DNA of 36,097 nucleotides from Blastocatellia bacterium (GTDB lineage Bacteria; Acidobacteriota; Blastocatellia; UBA7656), in contig DATENM010000148.1 in NCBI GenBank assembly GCA_035275065.1, positions 1 through 36,097 on the forward strand, given 5' to 3'. Every line of letters starts with the position of its first letter. Positions within the stretch are counted from its first letter, which is position 1. The notes under the pieces are model-generated. The model ran no database searches and had not been told where the DNA came from. It saw nothing but the letters and a program-made list of their open reading frames with translations. Both the position numbers and the translations under genes were made by a program. Of this stretch, positions 1 to 9,414 are shown piece after piece.

Positions 1-3000
1 CCGGCGGCGCGCAGCCGACGCCGTAGAAGGCCACCTTGCCGCGGTTGAGGTCACGCTGACGCGTGGACGTGCAAGCCGCCGCATCGTTGCCTTCGAAGCG
101 CAGATCGAAGTCCGGCGTCGCGAATGTGATCTCGCCGCCGGAGCCGATGTTGGCGCCGCTACCTTCGTTGAACAGCTCGAAGATGCTGGGTTCAGTGCCT
201 TCGCCGATCAAGCAGTTGCAGCTGATGGCTGCCGTCTGCGCGCCGGGCAGGACGCCGAAGGTGGTCTCGGCGGCACGCGCGGCCTCCGAGAGGTTGGTTT
301 CGCACAGCCCCGGCGGGTTGAGCGGGTTGAGGCCGCCGACCGAGTAACCGGCGATCACCGGCTGATCAGGCGTGCCGAGCAGATCCATACGGCAATATTC
401 AAAGATGAAGTTGCCGCTGCCTTCGCGACGCGGCGGACAGCCGACGAGGACGCCGGTGTTCGGCTCGCGGGTGAAGCGCAGATCGGTCGGGCCTTCTTGC
501 AGGTCGAAGGCGCCAGCCGTGCTCGGCGCACAGGGGCCGTTAAAGCCTCTGGGGTTGGCGGGATCCAAAGCCTGACAAGCGTTCTCGTCAGGGCCGGTGC
601 CGTCGTCATAGAGGGTCACCGAGAAGGTGTTGCTGGCATTGCCCGGTGAAACGGTCGTGCCCGTGCAATCTTCAGAGCCAAACTGCGGCACGTTGATCCA
701 GCGGACGCGGAAGGCGTTGACGTTAGCAAAGCCAAGCGCCTGCACCGGGAATGATGTCAGGTGCGTGTTCCTTACCGTTGAGGGACACGGAACCTGGCCA
801 CTACAGTAGTTCGCGCCCGGATTGAGATCGGTCCACGCCGGAGCGATTCTCGGCAATCCAGCACGGAAAGCCGGAACGTTCGGGTCATTACTGGCATCGC
901 CATGGCCGAAGGTGATGTTGCCGTTCGAGTTCAGGAAGAACCCGTTCCACACGCAATTCGCCGTGCCCACAGGGCCGCCGAACAGGAACTCGAAGCCGCC
1001 GGCATTCGCGCCGGTCAGCGTCGGACTCCCGGCTCCATCATCATCATCACCGCGGTTCGGCACGTTTTGATCGTCGCCGCCCGCCACCTGATGTCCAGGA
1101 TCAAGGGCCTCGAAGATGATCGCGGCCTGCGTCGAGTTGTCATCTCCCAACACCGGCTGCGTCACGCCCAGCGAGATGCCCGCGCCAAGCGGAAGCGGCG
1201 CCAGGCGGTTGGTGTAGCGCAGGAAGCCGCGCGCCAACCCGGCCAGGCCTGCCGGAGTGAGGGTGACTTGATCAAGCGGCGCTTGATAGAAAATGTGATC
1301 GAAGCGATCACTGTCCCCGTCGCCGACATTGCCGCCTGAGGCCGGCGGGTTCGGCAGCGTGTCGCCGCGCAGATCAACGAAATCCGCGCGCCGATCCATC
1401 GGGCACATATCCTCAAAGCACAGTACTTCACCCAGCATCGGCGAAGGATTCTTGCCAATGCCTGCCGGCGTGCCGCCGCTGATGACGAACACTGTGCCTT
1501 CTTCGCTCACTGCCAGTCCGCTATGCAGCGTGTAGTCAATCTGCATATCCACTTGCAGGACGCTGCCGAGCGTGCCCGGCACGACCGCCGTGCCGCCGGC
1601 TGGCGGCCTGAGGTCGGGGCCGTTGCCTTCGACGAAGATGCGGAAGACGTTGACGCCGGCCGAAGCGGTCTGGCCCGCCACCGCCGGATCGGCAAAGCCG
1701 TCGGCTGCCGGAATCGTGCCGCCGACGTTGGTTGCGACAGCGCCGCCGGTGAGGCCCGAGCAGAGGTCAAAAGCGCCGGAGCAATCGGCGAAGCTGATGA
1801 CCATGGAAGGCGTGCCGCTGGTGAAGGCCGAAGGCGCCGGGAAGAGGCCCTCGGTCAACTGTTCGAAGCTGACCGCGCCGGGCACGAAGGAGCGGGCGAC
1901 GGCCGCATAAAGGACGTTGCAAGCGCCGGTGGCCAGGCTGACGACGTTGCCGTAGGTGCCTGACGAGCCGCGCCCATAGTTGGTGTTGCGCACACCGTTG
2001 GCAGTCACCACCGGATTGGCGGTTGAGCCTACCCAGCTATTGAGGGTCGGCGGATCGGGAATTGTTCTAATGACGCGATTGACGCGCAGCCCGGTTCCGC
2101 AATTCGGTCCCGGCGCCGGCGCTGGCGGCGGCGGCGGCGGCACGGTCGTGGCCGAGACGCGCGAAATTTCGGTCGCCTTGAAGATGGCGCCGCCGGTGAA
2201 CTGAATCAAGTCCACCAACTGGTAGTACAGCGAGCCGTCGTCATCAACGGCGACGCCGGCGATGTTCGAGAACTTGCTGCGCAAGACCTGACGGACGGCG
2301 CCGAGTACGAACTCCGTGCCGCCGACTTCGAAGACGCCAAAGGCGAGGATGCGGGTGCGGATCGGCTGGTTGGCAGCGTTCGAGGCGCAGCCTTCCGTAT
2401 CGAGGACCGACACGTAAATGACTTCACCGATCACGCCGCACAGCGCCGGGTCGAAATCGCCGAGGTCGGCGACCGGGTTGACGGCGATGCCAGTGACCGT
2501 TACCTGGTCGTCGGTGCAATCGCCAGCCACGCGCGTATCCGGCGTGATGAAGAAGCCGCCGGCGCCCGCTGCGCCGCCGTTGATAATGGCCGGGATGTTG
2601 GCCTGGAAGACGACGTCCACCAGGGGCGAACCGACCGTGTCAAAACCGAACCAGAGATTGCCCAGCGAGTCACCGTAGTAGTAGGAGTTGAACAGGTGAC
2701 CGTTAGCAATGGTGTGCTCGGAGATGGCAGCGCGAGTCAGCGTGAAATCGATGTCCGGCTCGACGCCCGAAAAATCATCGATCTTGGCGCCGCGGTCGGC
2801 GACGCAATCTTCGCGGCCATCCCAATCGGCGATCAGCGCGACTTCCGAGAACTGGTTGTCACGACCGCCGATGGTGGTAATCAAAGCCGCCGACAAGGCG
2901 CTCAGCTCATTCAGCACCAGCGGCTCGCCAACCAGCGGCGGGCCAGAGGCGCCGCCCTTATCGGCAGCGCTGCCGAGCTGCGAATTGACCGCGAAAGAGC

Positions 3001-3361
3001 CGCCCGGGCCGGTAGCCGGCGGCGGCGTCACGACACGCGCAGAGGGCGAAATCTGTTTCGCCACTTTCTGGCTGGCAGCCTGCATATCGGCGCCCTTCGC
3101 CAGGCGTCTTATGCCCAGGCTCTTGAGCACCTCAGGGTTAATGTGACCGGCCTGCGACTGCTCCGCCTCAGACCCTACCGGGTTTGAAGGGCTGGCCGTC
3201 GCCAGACTCATTGGCGTGCTGGCGGTTGCTGTCGTGCGCGCTGCCGATGCTTTCGCATCGCCGCCGCCCGACGCTTGCGTCCGCGAGCCGATTAACGGCA
3301 CGGCGAGCGCCGCGATGGCCACTGCCAGCACCGCGATCATCACTGCTCTCTTCATCTTCAT
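1..3361 (-). CDS. Large secreted protein, 3' end beyond window
   Basis: An uninterrupted reading frame of 1120 codons runs from an ATG at 3361 off the left edge, so the protein is longer than 1100 residues and its C terminus is not seen. The start has a good ribosome site (GGAGAGG, about 8 bases upstream). Residues 1-30 form a signal peptide (MKMKR, then an Ala/Val/Leu core), so the product is exported. A low-complexity Ala/Ser/Thr stretch follows, then a domain of about residues 120-400, a Pro/Ala linker at about 407-419, and further Gly/Asn/Asp-rich beta-type sequence with scattered cysteines. Around residue 800, GFFLNSNGNITFGHGD followed by PRIAPAWTDLNPG resembles the NIDO-like segments of bacterial surface proteins, and DGDSD and DDDDG stretches could bind calcium. 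I do not recognise the whole protein. A surface or extracellular adhesive role is inference. Confidence 0.85.
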   Translation of the reverse strand, partial: MKMKRAVMIAVLAVAIAALAVPLIGSRTQASGGGDAKASAARTTATASTPMSLATASPSNPVGSEAEQSQAGHINPEVLKSLGIRRLAKGADMQAASQKVAKQISPSARVVTPPPATGPGGSFAVNSQLGSAADKGGASGPPLVGEPLVLNELSALSAALITTIGGRDNQFSEVALIADWDGREDCVADRGAKIDDFSGVEPDIDFTLTRAAISEHTIANGHLFNSYYYGDSLGNLWFGFDTVGSPLVDVVFQANIPAIINGGAAGAGGFFITPDTRVAGDCTDDQVTVTGIAVNPVADLGDFDPALCGVIGEVIYVSVLDTEGCASNAANQPIRTRILAFGVFEVGGTEFVLGAVRQVLRSKFSNIAGVAVDDDGSLYYQLVDLIQFTGGAIFKATEISRVSATTVPPPPPPAPAPGPNCGTGLRVNRVIRTIPDPPTLNSWVGSTANPVVTANGVRNTNYGRGSSGTYGNVVSLATGACNVLYAAVARSFVPGAVSFEQLTEGLFPAPSAFTSGTPSMVISFADCSGAFDLCSGLTGGAVATNVGGTIPAADGFADPAVAGQTASAGVNVFRIFVEGNGPDLRPPAGGTAVVPGTLGSVLQVDMQIDYTLHSGLAVSEEGTVFVISGGTPAGIGKNPSPMLGEVLCFEDMCPMDRRADFVDLRGDTLPNPPASGGNVGDGDSDRFDHIFYQAPLDQVTLTPAGLAGLARGFLRYTNRLAPLPLGAGISLGVTQPVLGDDNSTQAAIIFEALDPGHQVAGGDDQNVPNRGDDDDGAGSPTLTGANAGGFEFLFGGPVGTANCVWNGFFLNSNGNITFGHGDASNDPNVPAFRAGLPRIAPAWTDLNPGANYCSGQVPCPSTVRNTHLTSFPVQALGFANVNAFRVRWINVPQFGSEDCTGTTVSPGNASNTFSVTLYDDGTGPDENACQALDPANPRGFNGPCAPSTAGAFDLQEGPTDLRFTREPNTGVLVGCPPRREGSGNFIFEYCRMDLLGTPDQPVIAGYSVGGLNPLNPPGLCETNLSEAARAAETTFGVLPGAQTAAISCNCLIGEGTEPSIFELFNEGSGANIGSGGEITFATPDFDLRFEGNDAAACTSTRQRDLNRGKVAFYGVGCAPP

Positions 3362-3414
3362 CTTCTATCCCTCTCCAAAGTAAATTGGGAATCCTGAAAT
3401 ACTGCTGTCTCAGC

Positions 3415-3428
3415 CCGGCGCACGCCGG
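3415..3428 (-). promoter_or_regulatory. Perfect short inverted repeat in leader
   Basis: CCGGCG and CGCCGG surround a two-base centre, 54 bases upstream of the start of the large secreted protein. It would be in its 5' untranslated region or promoter. It could be an operator or a leader hairpin; no T-run follows, so it is not a terminator. Confidence 0.3.
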
Positions 3429-3485
3429 ACATTCAGATTAAGAACTACTTGCTAAGGCCATACCCTAAAAAGGAATCCCAGGGCC

Positions 3486-3512
3486 GGTGATTGCCGACCA
3501 GTGCAAATCACC
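3486..3512 (-). promoter_or_regulatory. 7-bp stem-loop upstream of large secreted gene
   Basis: GGTGATT pairs with AATCACC across a 13-base loop. It lies about 125 bases upstream of the ATG at 3361. Its function is unknown; it may be part of a structured leader or a binding site. Confidence 0.25.
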
Positions 3513-4270
3513 GCAGGAGTTCGGCGACCTGAACTGAACCGGACTGAAACCTTGCGCAAACCGTCCGTCCGACGGCACCTGCTAAACATCATCTGTCACT
3601 TCCCGATTGATGGTTCGCACGACCACCTCAGCTAATCCTGCTTGATAATACCGAGGGCGTCGCTTGCGGGCGGATCGTTCAAAAGAATGCGTATCATATA
3701 TCGTCAACCGCTTAAATGCAACTATAAATGAGCAGAAAACAACGATAAACTCGACAGTCGGATTTTCAGATCGTTCAACATTAAAGCCACAGATCACAAT
3801 AAGCCGCCTATGGAAACAGCACTTGACGTGCCACGCCTTTGCCTTCTTCCAGGCCCAGTCGTTATTTCACTCCGCGATTTCCCTGGCCGGCGCAAACATC
3901 AACAAATTCCGCCAAAACTGACCGGGAGTGCGGCATGATTTCTTCCCATTCACGGGAGGCCGTATTCACTCAACGGATACTCAATTCACAATCGCCGTCT
4001 ACTTTGTATCCAGCGGGTGGCAATTGTTTTACACATTAAATATTGGCAGGGGTTGAAGAAGTGGAATCGTCGCTGATTCAGCAAATAACTTGTGCGGGCC
4101 GGCAAAGACGCATAGAATAACGCCTACTCGTTGGACGCTTAAGTAACCAACCGGGCGACCGGCAGACGGTCTCGACAGGCGGTCGGACATTCAATTGATC
4201 ATAGGCTTACAAGTGCACTTCATACAGCTCTTATCCAGTCGGCCCGCCGAATACTTTGGAGGAGACGTGA

Positions 4271-5062
4271 ATGGATCGCGGGATCAAGCGGATTAGAAAT
4301 ACCTGGGCGGCGCTGCCTTTGGAATTGATTACCGGGGTTATTTTTTTCGCCCACGGGCTGCAAAAAATCAGCGATCCGGGTGGTTTCGCGCAATACGCGC
4401 TTGGCGGTATCCCGATGTTCCTCGGCTGGCTGGTGATCGCCGCAGAGTTCGGCGGCGGGCTACTTTTGCTGACCGGGTTGTTAGTGCGACTCGGCGCGCT
4501 TGGCCAGCTTTGTGTCATGCTGGTGGCAATTTCGCAGGTTCACTGGGGCTATGGATTGACCGGGCCGGGCAGCTTCGAGTTTCCGCTCGCCCTGCTTGCC
4601 GCAGACCTGGCGCTGTTGCTGCTCGGCGGCGACCCGCTGTCAATAGATGACAACCTGAGTGTCGCCATCCACCGTTCACACACCGCGGCGGCGCGCAGCG
4701 AGGTGATCGATACGGCGAGCCCGCTGGTCAAAGCCGCCGGCTTGCTGCTGATACTGGCTGGCCTGCTGCTGCCGTTCGCGCGCCCGTTTTTCGGCTTTGG
4801 TGAAGGCCGCTTACCGCTGGTGATGCTGATCGTCGCCGGGGTCGTCTCGCTGGCGGCGGGCGCGGCGCTGGCAGCCGGCAAGCCCTGGGCGTATTTGCCG
4901 GCCTTTGCCGTCGCGCGCCTCTATCTGGCGGCCAGCACGCTGGTGTTGTTCTACGTGCGCCATACCGGGCGCGGCATTGCCGCCGTGCTGGTCAGCCTGT
5001 TGACGTTAGCGGCACTGCGCAGCGCGCGGCGCAGCATGAGCGAAAACAGCCGCGTCTACTGA
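4271..5062 (+). CDS. DoxX family membrane protein
   Basis: A 263-residue, very hydrophobic protein. Residues about 15-125 match the DoxX fold: four membrane segments with the early signature FFAHGLQKISDPGGF and a conserved glycine-rich second helix region (AAEFGGGLLLLTGLLVRLGA). A hydrophilic loop at about 130-155 is followed by four more membrane segments ending near residue 250. DoxX proteins are inner-membrane proteins of poorly defined function, linked in some bacteria to thiol or oxidative stress and in archaea to a thiosulfate:quinone oxidoreductase subunit; no such partner is nearby. The start is firm: GGAGGAGA lies 6-7 bases before the ATG. The extra C-terminal membrane half makes it roughly twice the length of a minimal DoxX protein. 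Confidence 0.85.
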   Translation: MDRGIKRIRNTWAALPLELITGVIFFAHGLQKISDPGGFAQYALGGIPMFLGWLVIAAEFGGGLLLLTGLLVRLGALGQLCVMLVAISQVHWGYGLTGPGSFEFPLALLAADLALLLLGGDPLSIDDNLSVAIHRSHTAAARSEVIDTASPLVKAAGLLLILAGLLLPFARPFFGFGEGRLPLVMLIVAGVVSLAAGAALAAGKPWAYLPAFAVARLYLAASTLVLFYVRHTGRGIAAVLVSLLTLAALRSARRSMSENSRVY

Positions 5063-5124
5063 TGAGCGCCGTCCCGCGTCCGGGAGCCAACCGCTGACCA
5101 TCCAAGACCGCTTTCACCGGGCGA

Positions 5125-5154
5125 TTGCCTGAGCCGATGCCGCTTCACTATAAT
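5125..5154 (+). promoter_or_regulatory. Sigma-70-type promoter for HAD phosphatase gene
   Basis: TTGCCT at 5125-5130 and a perfect TATAAT at 5149-5154 are separated by 18 bases. The predicted transcript would begin near 5161, which rules out the TTG at 5125 and the ATG at 5137 as starts and favours the TTG at 5197. Confidence 0.55.
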
Positions 5155-5196
5155 TCGACTTGCACTCAGCTTGCGATCAACGAGGACAGTGATCTT

Positions 5197-5871
5197 TTGA
5201 CGACTCCGACGCGCGCCATTCTTTTTGACCTGGACGGCACGCTTATCGACACGACCGATTTGATCCTGCGCTGCTTCAGCCATTCGTGGCGCGCGGTCTA
5301 CGGGCTTGAACACGAGCGGGCGGCGCTGGTCGCCACCTTCGGCATTCCGCTGCGCGAAGCCATGAGGCGACTGCTCGCACAGACGCATGGCCACGCCGGC
5401 GGCGACGACGATCATCTGGTGGAGCGCCTGCTCATCGAGTATCGCTCGTTCAACGTGGCGAATCATGACGTGATCGCCCGCCCGTTTGACGGCACGCGAG
5501 CGGTCATCGAAGCGTTGCGCCGTCGCGGCTACCTGATCGGCGTCGTCACCTCGAAAGGCCGCGACCTGGCGACGCGCGGCTTGCAGCTTTGCATGCTTGA
5601 CGATCTGCTCGACGCGGCCATATTTCTTGAAGACACCGAGGTGCATAAGCCGCAGCCGGAGCCGATCCTGGCGGCGCTCGCCAGTTTGCAGGTGTCGAGT
5701 GAAGAGGCGGCTTATGTCGGCGACAGCTGCCACGACATCGTCGCGGGCCGCCGCGCCGGCGTCAGGACGGTGGCGGCGCTCTGGGGGCCGATGCCGCGGG
5801 CCGACCTGGAATGCGAGCGGCCCGATCATCTGGCCGACTCGATTCATGACTTATTGGATATTTTCCCGTAA
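5197..5871 (+). CDS. HAD-superfamily hydrolase, phosphoglycolate phosphatase-like
   Basis: A 224-residue haloacid dehalogenase-type phosphatase. Motif I is DLDGTLID near the N terminus, with the nucleophile as its first Asp. Motif II is VVTSKG, motif III the Lys in EVHKPQPEP, and motif IV GDSCHDIVAGRRAG. An alpha-helical cap lies between motifs I and II, so it belongs with the Gph/PpaX/beta-phosphoglucomutase-like group that cleaves small phosphate esters or pyrophosphate in the cytoplasm; the substrate cannot be read from sequence. I prefer the TTG start at 5197, preceded by CGAGGA, because a promoter overlaps the upstream ATG (5137) and because the family normally begins only a few residues before motif I. 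The longer forms would add 20-24 residues. The radical SAM gene follows after 39 bases. Confidence 0.85.
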   Translation: MTTPTRAILFDLDGTLIDTTDLILRCFSHSWRAVYGLEHERAALVATFGIPLREAMRRLLAQTHGHAGGDDDHLVERLLIEYRSFNVANHDVIARPFDGTRAVIEALRRRGYLIGVVTSKGRDLATRGLQLCMLDDLLDAAIFLEDTEVHKPQPEPILAALASLQVSSEEAAYVGDSCHDIVAGRRAGVRTVAALWGPMPRADLECERPDHLADSIHDLLDIFP

Positions 5872-5910
5872 AGGCATAGACTAAAAACGGACGTTTGACG
5901 AGCAATACAT

Positions 5911-7782
5911 ATGCAGAAAATTAAAGAACGCTATCGCAAAATTCTCAATGAAGAGACCGGCCTGGTGCATCACAACCCGCGCCGGCGCGGGCTCGACATC
6001 GCGCTCGCTTATCCCAACACCTATTACATCGGCATGTCGAATCTCGGCTTCCAGGCCGTCTACCAGCTCTTCAACCAGCACAGCCTGATTTGCTGCGAGC
6101 GCGTCTTTGTGCCTGACCCGGACATCGAGCGCGAGATTGAGCGGACGCGCGCGCCGCTCGCGACGCTGGAATCATCAACGCCGGTTTCCGACTTCGACGT
6201 GCTGGCCATCTCCGTGTCGTTTGAAACCGACTATCTCAACATCCCCAAGCTGCTGCGCCTGGCAAAGCTGCCGGTGCGCGCCGCCGACCGCAACGAGTGG
6301 CACCCGCTTGTGGTGATGGGCGGCGCGGCGGCCTTTCTCAATCCTGAGCCGGTCGCCGAGTTCGTTGACGTCGTTTGTGTCGGCGAAGGCGAAGTTCTCG
6401 TTCCTGCCCTGCTCCGCGTAATGAACGAAGCGGAATCGCGCGACGACCTGCTCTTGCGGCTGACGCGCGAGCCGGGTTTTTACGTGCCGAAATTTTATAA
6501 CTTCCACTACAACGAAGACGGCGGCCTGCGCGAGATCGAGGCGACTGAAGGGGCGCCGCCGCGCGTCTTCACCATGCGCAACCCGATGCGCAAGCAGGAA
6601 GGCAATGGCGCCTTCGACGACGCCTTCATCCCGGCGAGCGACATTCTTACCGACAACACAGAGATGAGCGGGCGCTACCTGATGGAAATCTCGCGCGGCT
6701 GCTCGATGGGCTGTCGCTTCTGCTGGGCCGGCTATTCGTACCTGGCGCCGCGCGTCTTCTCGGCTGACAAGCTGTTGGCGCGCGCCGCCGAGATGCGCCA
6801 GCACACGGACAAGATCGGCTTAGTGGCCACGGCGGTCTGCGATCACCCGGAGATTCATGAGTTGCTCGACGGCCTGGAAAAGCTCGACTATCAGGTTTCG
6901 GTATCGTCACTCAGGCTCGATCAGATCACGCCGGAATTGCTCGACGCGCTGGTGCGGCGCAACGATCAGCAACTGGCCATCGCGCCTGAAACCGGCTCTG
7001 ACCGCCTGCGCCGTGTCATCAACAAGAACCTCACCAATGACGAAGTCGTCGAGATTGCCGACATGATTTTTGAGCGCGGCATCTTCAACTTGAAGCTTTA
7101 CATGATGATCGGCCTGCCGACCGAAGAAGACGAAGACCTCGACGCCATCGTCGAGCTGACCGCACGCATCCGCGAGCGCATGCTCGACATCGCTCGCCCG
7201 CGCGGTCGCGTCGGCACGATCATCGTCTCGCTCAACGCTTTTGTGCCGAAGCCGCAGACGCCATTTCAGTGGGAGCCCATTCAGGCGGAGCGCGAGCTTG
7301 ATCGCAAGATCAAATATTTGACGCGCGCCTTTAAAGGCATGCCGAATGTCGAGATGCGCGCCATGAGCTCGCGCATCGCCATCCTACAAGCGCTGATCTC
7401 GCTCGGCGACCGCAGGCTCTCGGAGTTTCTGCTGGAGGTAGATCGCACAGGCAACTGGCGGCAGTTGATGCGCGGCTGGACGGATTACGCGATGCGACGC
7501 CGGACGCTCGACGAGCCGCTGCCCTGGGACATCGTAGATATTGGCCTGACCAAAGAGTTCATGAAAAAAGAGTATGAGCGGGCGATGGCCGACCGCATCA
7601 CCAAGCCGTGCCCGGCCAATGACCCGTGCATCCGCTGTGGCGTCTGTGATCCACGCTACGTGCCGGAAAACGCCCTCGTACAGCTCTCGTGGATGAAGGC
7701 GGCGCTGAACCCGGCACAGCAAGCCATCCTCGTTGACCGCCGCATTCAATCGGCGGTGCCGGCGGCGGCAACCGGCGATTAA
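5911..7782 (+). CDS. TIGR03960-like B12-binding radical SAM protein
   Basis: A 623-residue protein with an N-terminal cobalamin-binding-like Rossmann domain (about residues 20-190, including GLDIALAYPNTYYIGMSNLG and VVCVGEGE). A radical SAM domain follows, with the 4Fe-4S motif C264-x3-C268-x2-C271 in SRGCSMGCRFCWAG. Downstream strand motifs include LRLDQITPELLDAL, IAPETGSDRLR and MIGLPTEEDEDLD. A C-terminal cysteine cluster (C567, C573, C576, C579) is typical of TIGR03960. The family is widespread, and many members are fused to or sit next to a DUF2344 protein; none is seen here. The reaction is not established; a methyl transfer or rearrangement using SAM and possibly B12 is inferred from the folds. 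It is probably co-transcribed with the HAD gene upstream and converges on the beta-helix gene 18 bases downstream. The ribosome site is weak. Confidence 0.88.
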   Translation: MQKIKERYRKILNEETGLVHHNPRRRGLDIALAYPNTYYIGMSNLGFQAVYQLFNQHSLICCERVFVPDPDIEREIERTRAPLATLESSTPVSDFDVLAISVSFETDYLNIPKLLRLAKLPVRAADRNEWHPLVVMGGAAAFLNPEPVAEFVDVVCVGEGEVLVPALLRVMNEAESRDDLLLRLTREPGFYVPKFYNFHYNEDGGLREIEATEGAPPRVFTMRNPMRKQEGNGAFDDAFIPASDILTDNTEMSGRYLMEISRGCSMGCRFCWAGYSYLAPRVFSADKLLARAAEMRQHTDKIGLVATAVCDHPEIHELLDGLEKLDYQVSVSSLRLDQITPELLDALVRRNDQQLAIAPETGSDRLRRVINKNLTNDEVVEIADMIFERGIFNLKLYMMIGLPTEEDEDLDAIVELTARIRERMLDIARPRGRVGTIIVSLNAFVPKPQTPFQWEPIQAERELDRKIKYLTRAFKGMPNVEMRAMSSRIAILQALISLGDRRLSEFLLEVDRTGNWRQLMRGWTDYAMRRRTLDEPLPWDIVDIGLTKEFMKKEYERAMADRITKPCPANDPCIRCGVCDPRYVPENALVQLSWMKAALNPAQQAILVDRRIQSAVPAAATGD

Positions 7783-7800
7783 TTCATCACATCCCGAAGC

Positions 7801-9399
7801 TCAATTTGATTTGGCGGCTTTGACTTTGATGGGGTCGAGCGTGTCGTCGGTGATCGTCGCGTCGCTGTTGCCGTCTTTATAGTCGGCCTTCACCTGATAC
7901 ATCCCCGGCGTAAACCGTGCCGGGTCAACCAGCAGGTATTCCTGATTCATCACGCAATTGCGATTCGCCGGCTGGCTGATAAAGCGGGCGACCTCCTGAT
8001 TATCCGCGAGGCGGACGAAACGAAAAGTGACCGCCGTATTGGGCCGCACATTCGCCGCCGCCAGCAAGACGCGCTCGCCCTGGCGAACGAAGCCGCCGCC
8101 ATCCACATAATTCACGAACGCGTGGCTGAAACCGCTGCAATCACGATCCGTCGCGAAGCGAAACGTCGTCGCCGCGTTGCTGCCGGCGCGGTCTATGCCA
8201 TTGCGCTGGATGCCGATTTGGTCGGGGCCATCGGGCGTGAAGTTCACGTCCGAGCATTGATTGTTACAGCCCAACTGGCCGCGCCCCGAAGCAAAGAAAT
8301 TGTTATTGAAACGGTTGTGATGCGTCGCATTGACGGGGCTCAGAAACGAGCTGCGAATCTGCAAGCCAAACTCTGCCGTCGCCGCGCCAAAGATGCGATT
8401 CCGCTCAAACGTGCTGTAACGAATGCCACAAACCAGATCGAGCCCCGAACCGCCCTGCACGCCGTTTGCGCCGCCGAACTGGCTGGCGTCGTTGTCGCTC
8501 ACCAGCAGGTTTTCGAGCGGCGGCTCGTCGCCGACACTGCACGCCTGCAACTTGATGCCGCGCCCCTGCGAGCATTCAGGGCAGTTGATGTTGGCTGCGC
8601 CGATGATCGTGTTGCCCACGACAAGGGTGCCGCTGCTATCGCCCGTGTAATTGAGCGACGGCGAGCTGTTGACGACTTCAATACCAAAGGCGACCCGCGT
8701 CAGACGATTGTTCTGGACGATGGCGTTGGCCGAGTTTTGAATGATGATGCCTTCGCGTCCCGCCGAGGCGCTGCCAATCTCGACGGTAAACCCGACATCG
8801 GCGATCTCGTTGTCGGCAACCGTCACGCTTTCGGAATTGACCACCAGGATGCCGCCCCAGTTGGCGCCGCCGCTGGTGTAGCCTGCATCGCCGTAGCGCG
8901 AGCCTTTGACGCGCACCTGGCTGACCTCTGAGCCGGGCGAGCGGTTCACGGCAATCGTCGAGTTGCCTTCATAGCCGCAATCGCGCCGCAGGTTGCTCAG
9001 ATCGATCTCCAGGCCGCGCACCACGGCCGCGCGCGAGCGCAGGACCTGAATCACCCCTTTATACGGCGACGATTGCTGCTCAATCAACGGCCAGTGATTT
9101 TGACAATCGATCTGCTGCGGCACCAGTCGGGTCGCGTCCATGCCTTTGCCGACCAGTGTCACGCCGGAAACGTCTGTCGTCTTGGCGCCCGGAAAGACAA
9201 TGGCGTCGTAGAGCAGAAAGGTTCCGGCGGTGAGCTTGGCGCGGCCTTTGGTGACCAGGCATTGATTGATGACTTTGGCGTCATCCTGGCCCGCGCCGGC
9301 AGGCGCAAGCCGCTTGCAGTTCTGCGCCCGCGCCGCTGCCGGCAGGATCAGGGCGAGAAGAATAAGCGCAATGATGACTTGAGGACGATTGTACTGCAT
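7801..9399 (-). CDS. Secreted right-handed beta-helix protein
   Basis: A 532-residue exported protein. Residues 1-26 are a signal peptide ending near ARAQ. Residues about 40-380 show the ladder pattern of a parallel beta-helix: repeated short strands with Asn stacks such as SVTVADNEIADV, AIVQNNRLTRV and LLVSDNDASQFGG, as in pectate-lyase-like and NosD/CASH domains. It starts like other family members with a VINQCL segment and GTFLL strand. Paired cysteines (NCPEC, CNNQC) may form disulfides. The last about 110 residues look like a separate beta-sandwich (RQGERVLLAAANVRPNTAVTFRFV). Beta-helix proteins often bind or cleave polysaccharides, but no catalytic residues are evident, so the activity is open. 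No ribosome site precedes the ATG and the promoter lies very close, suggesting a very short leader. Confidence 0.8.
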   Translation of the reverse strand: MQYNRPQVIIALILLALILPAAARAQNCKRLAPAGAGQDDAKVINQCLVTKGRAKLTAGTFLLYDAIVFPGAKTTDVSGVTLVGKGMDATRLVPQQIDCQNHWPLIEQQSSPYKGVIQVLRSRAAVVRGLEIDLSNLRRDCGYEGNSTIAVNRSPGSEVSQVRVKGSRYGDAGYTSGGANWGGILVVNSESVTVADNEIADVGFTVEIGSASAGREGIIIQNSANAIVQNNRLTRVAFGIEVVNSSPSLNYTGDSSGTLVVGNTIIGAANINCPECSQGRGIKLQACSVGDEPPLENLLVSDNDASQFGGANGVQGGSGLDLVCGIRYSTFERNRIFGAATAEFGLQIRSSFLSPVNATHHNRFNNNFFASGRGQLGCNNQCSDVNFTPDGPDQIGIQRNGIDRAGSNAATTFRFATDRDCSGFSHAFVNYVDGGGFVRQGERVLLAAANVRPNTAVTFRFVRLADNQEVARFISQPANRNCVMNQEYLLVDPARFTPGMYQVKADYKDGNSDATITDDTLDPIKVKAAKSN

Positions 9400-9414
9400 G
9401 GCTGTCGGGCGGGA

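Larger units (their letters stand above)
3362..4270. other. Gene-free, lower-GC intergenic region
   Basis: About 900 bases between the divergent starts of the large secreted protein and the DoxX gene. The part from about 3580 to 4230 is clearly richer in A+T than the genes around it. Short open frames exist here but lack a ribosome site, domain-like composition or a plausible start, so I call none of them. I see no tRNA-like T-arm and no riboswitch motif I recognise. Two hairpins near 3415 and 3486 lie in the probable leader of the large secreted gene. Confidence 0.5.

Noticed and set aside
3582..4039. Small open frames in the long intergenic region
   Set aside because: No ribosome sites, no recognisable domains, and overlapping frames on both strands of similar quality.
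3440..4260. Possible c-di-GMP riboswitch or tRNA
   Set aside because: I looked for the GCAAAGCC core and tRNA T-arm pattern and found neither.
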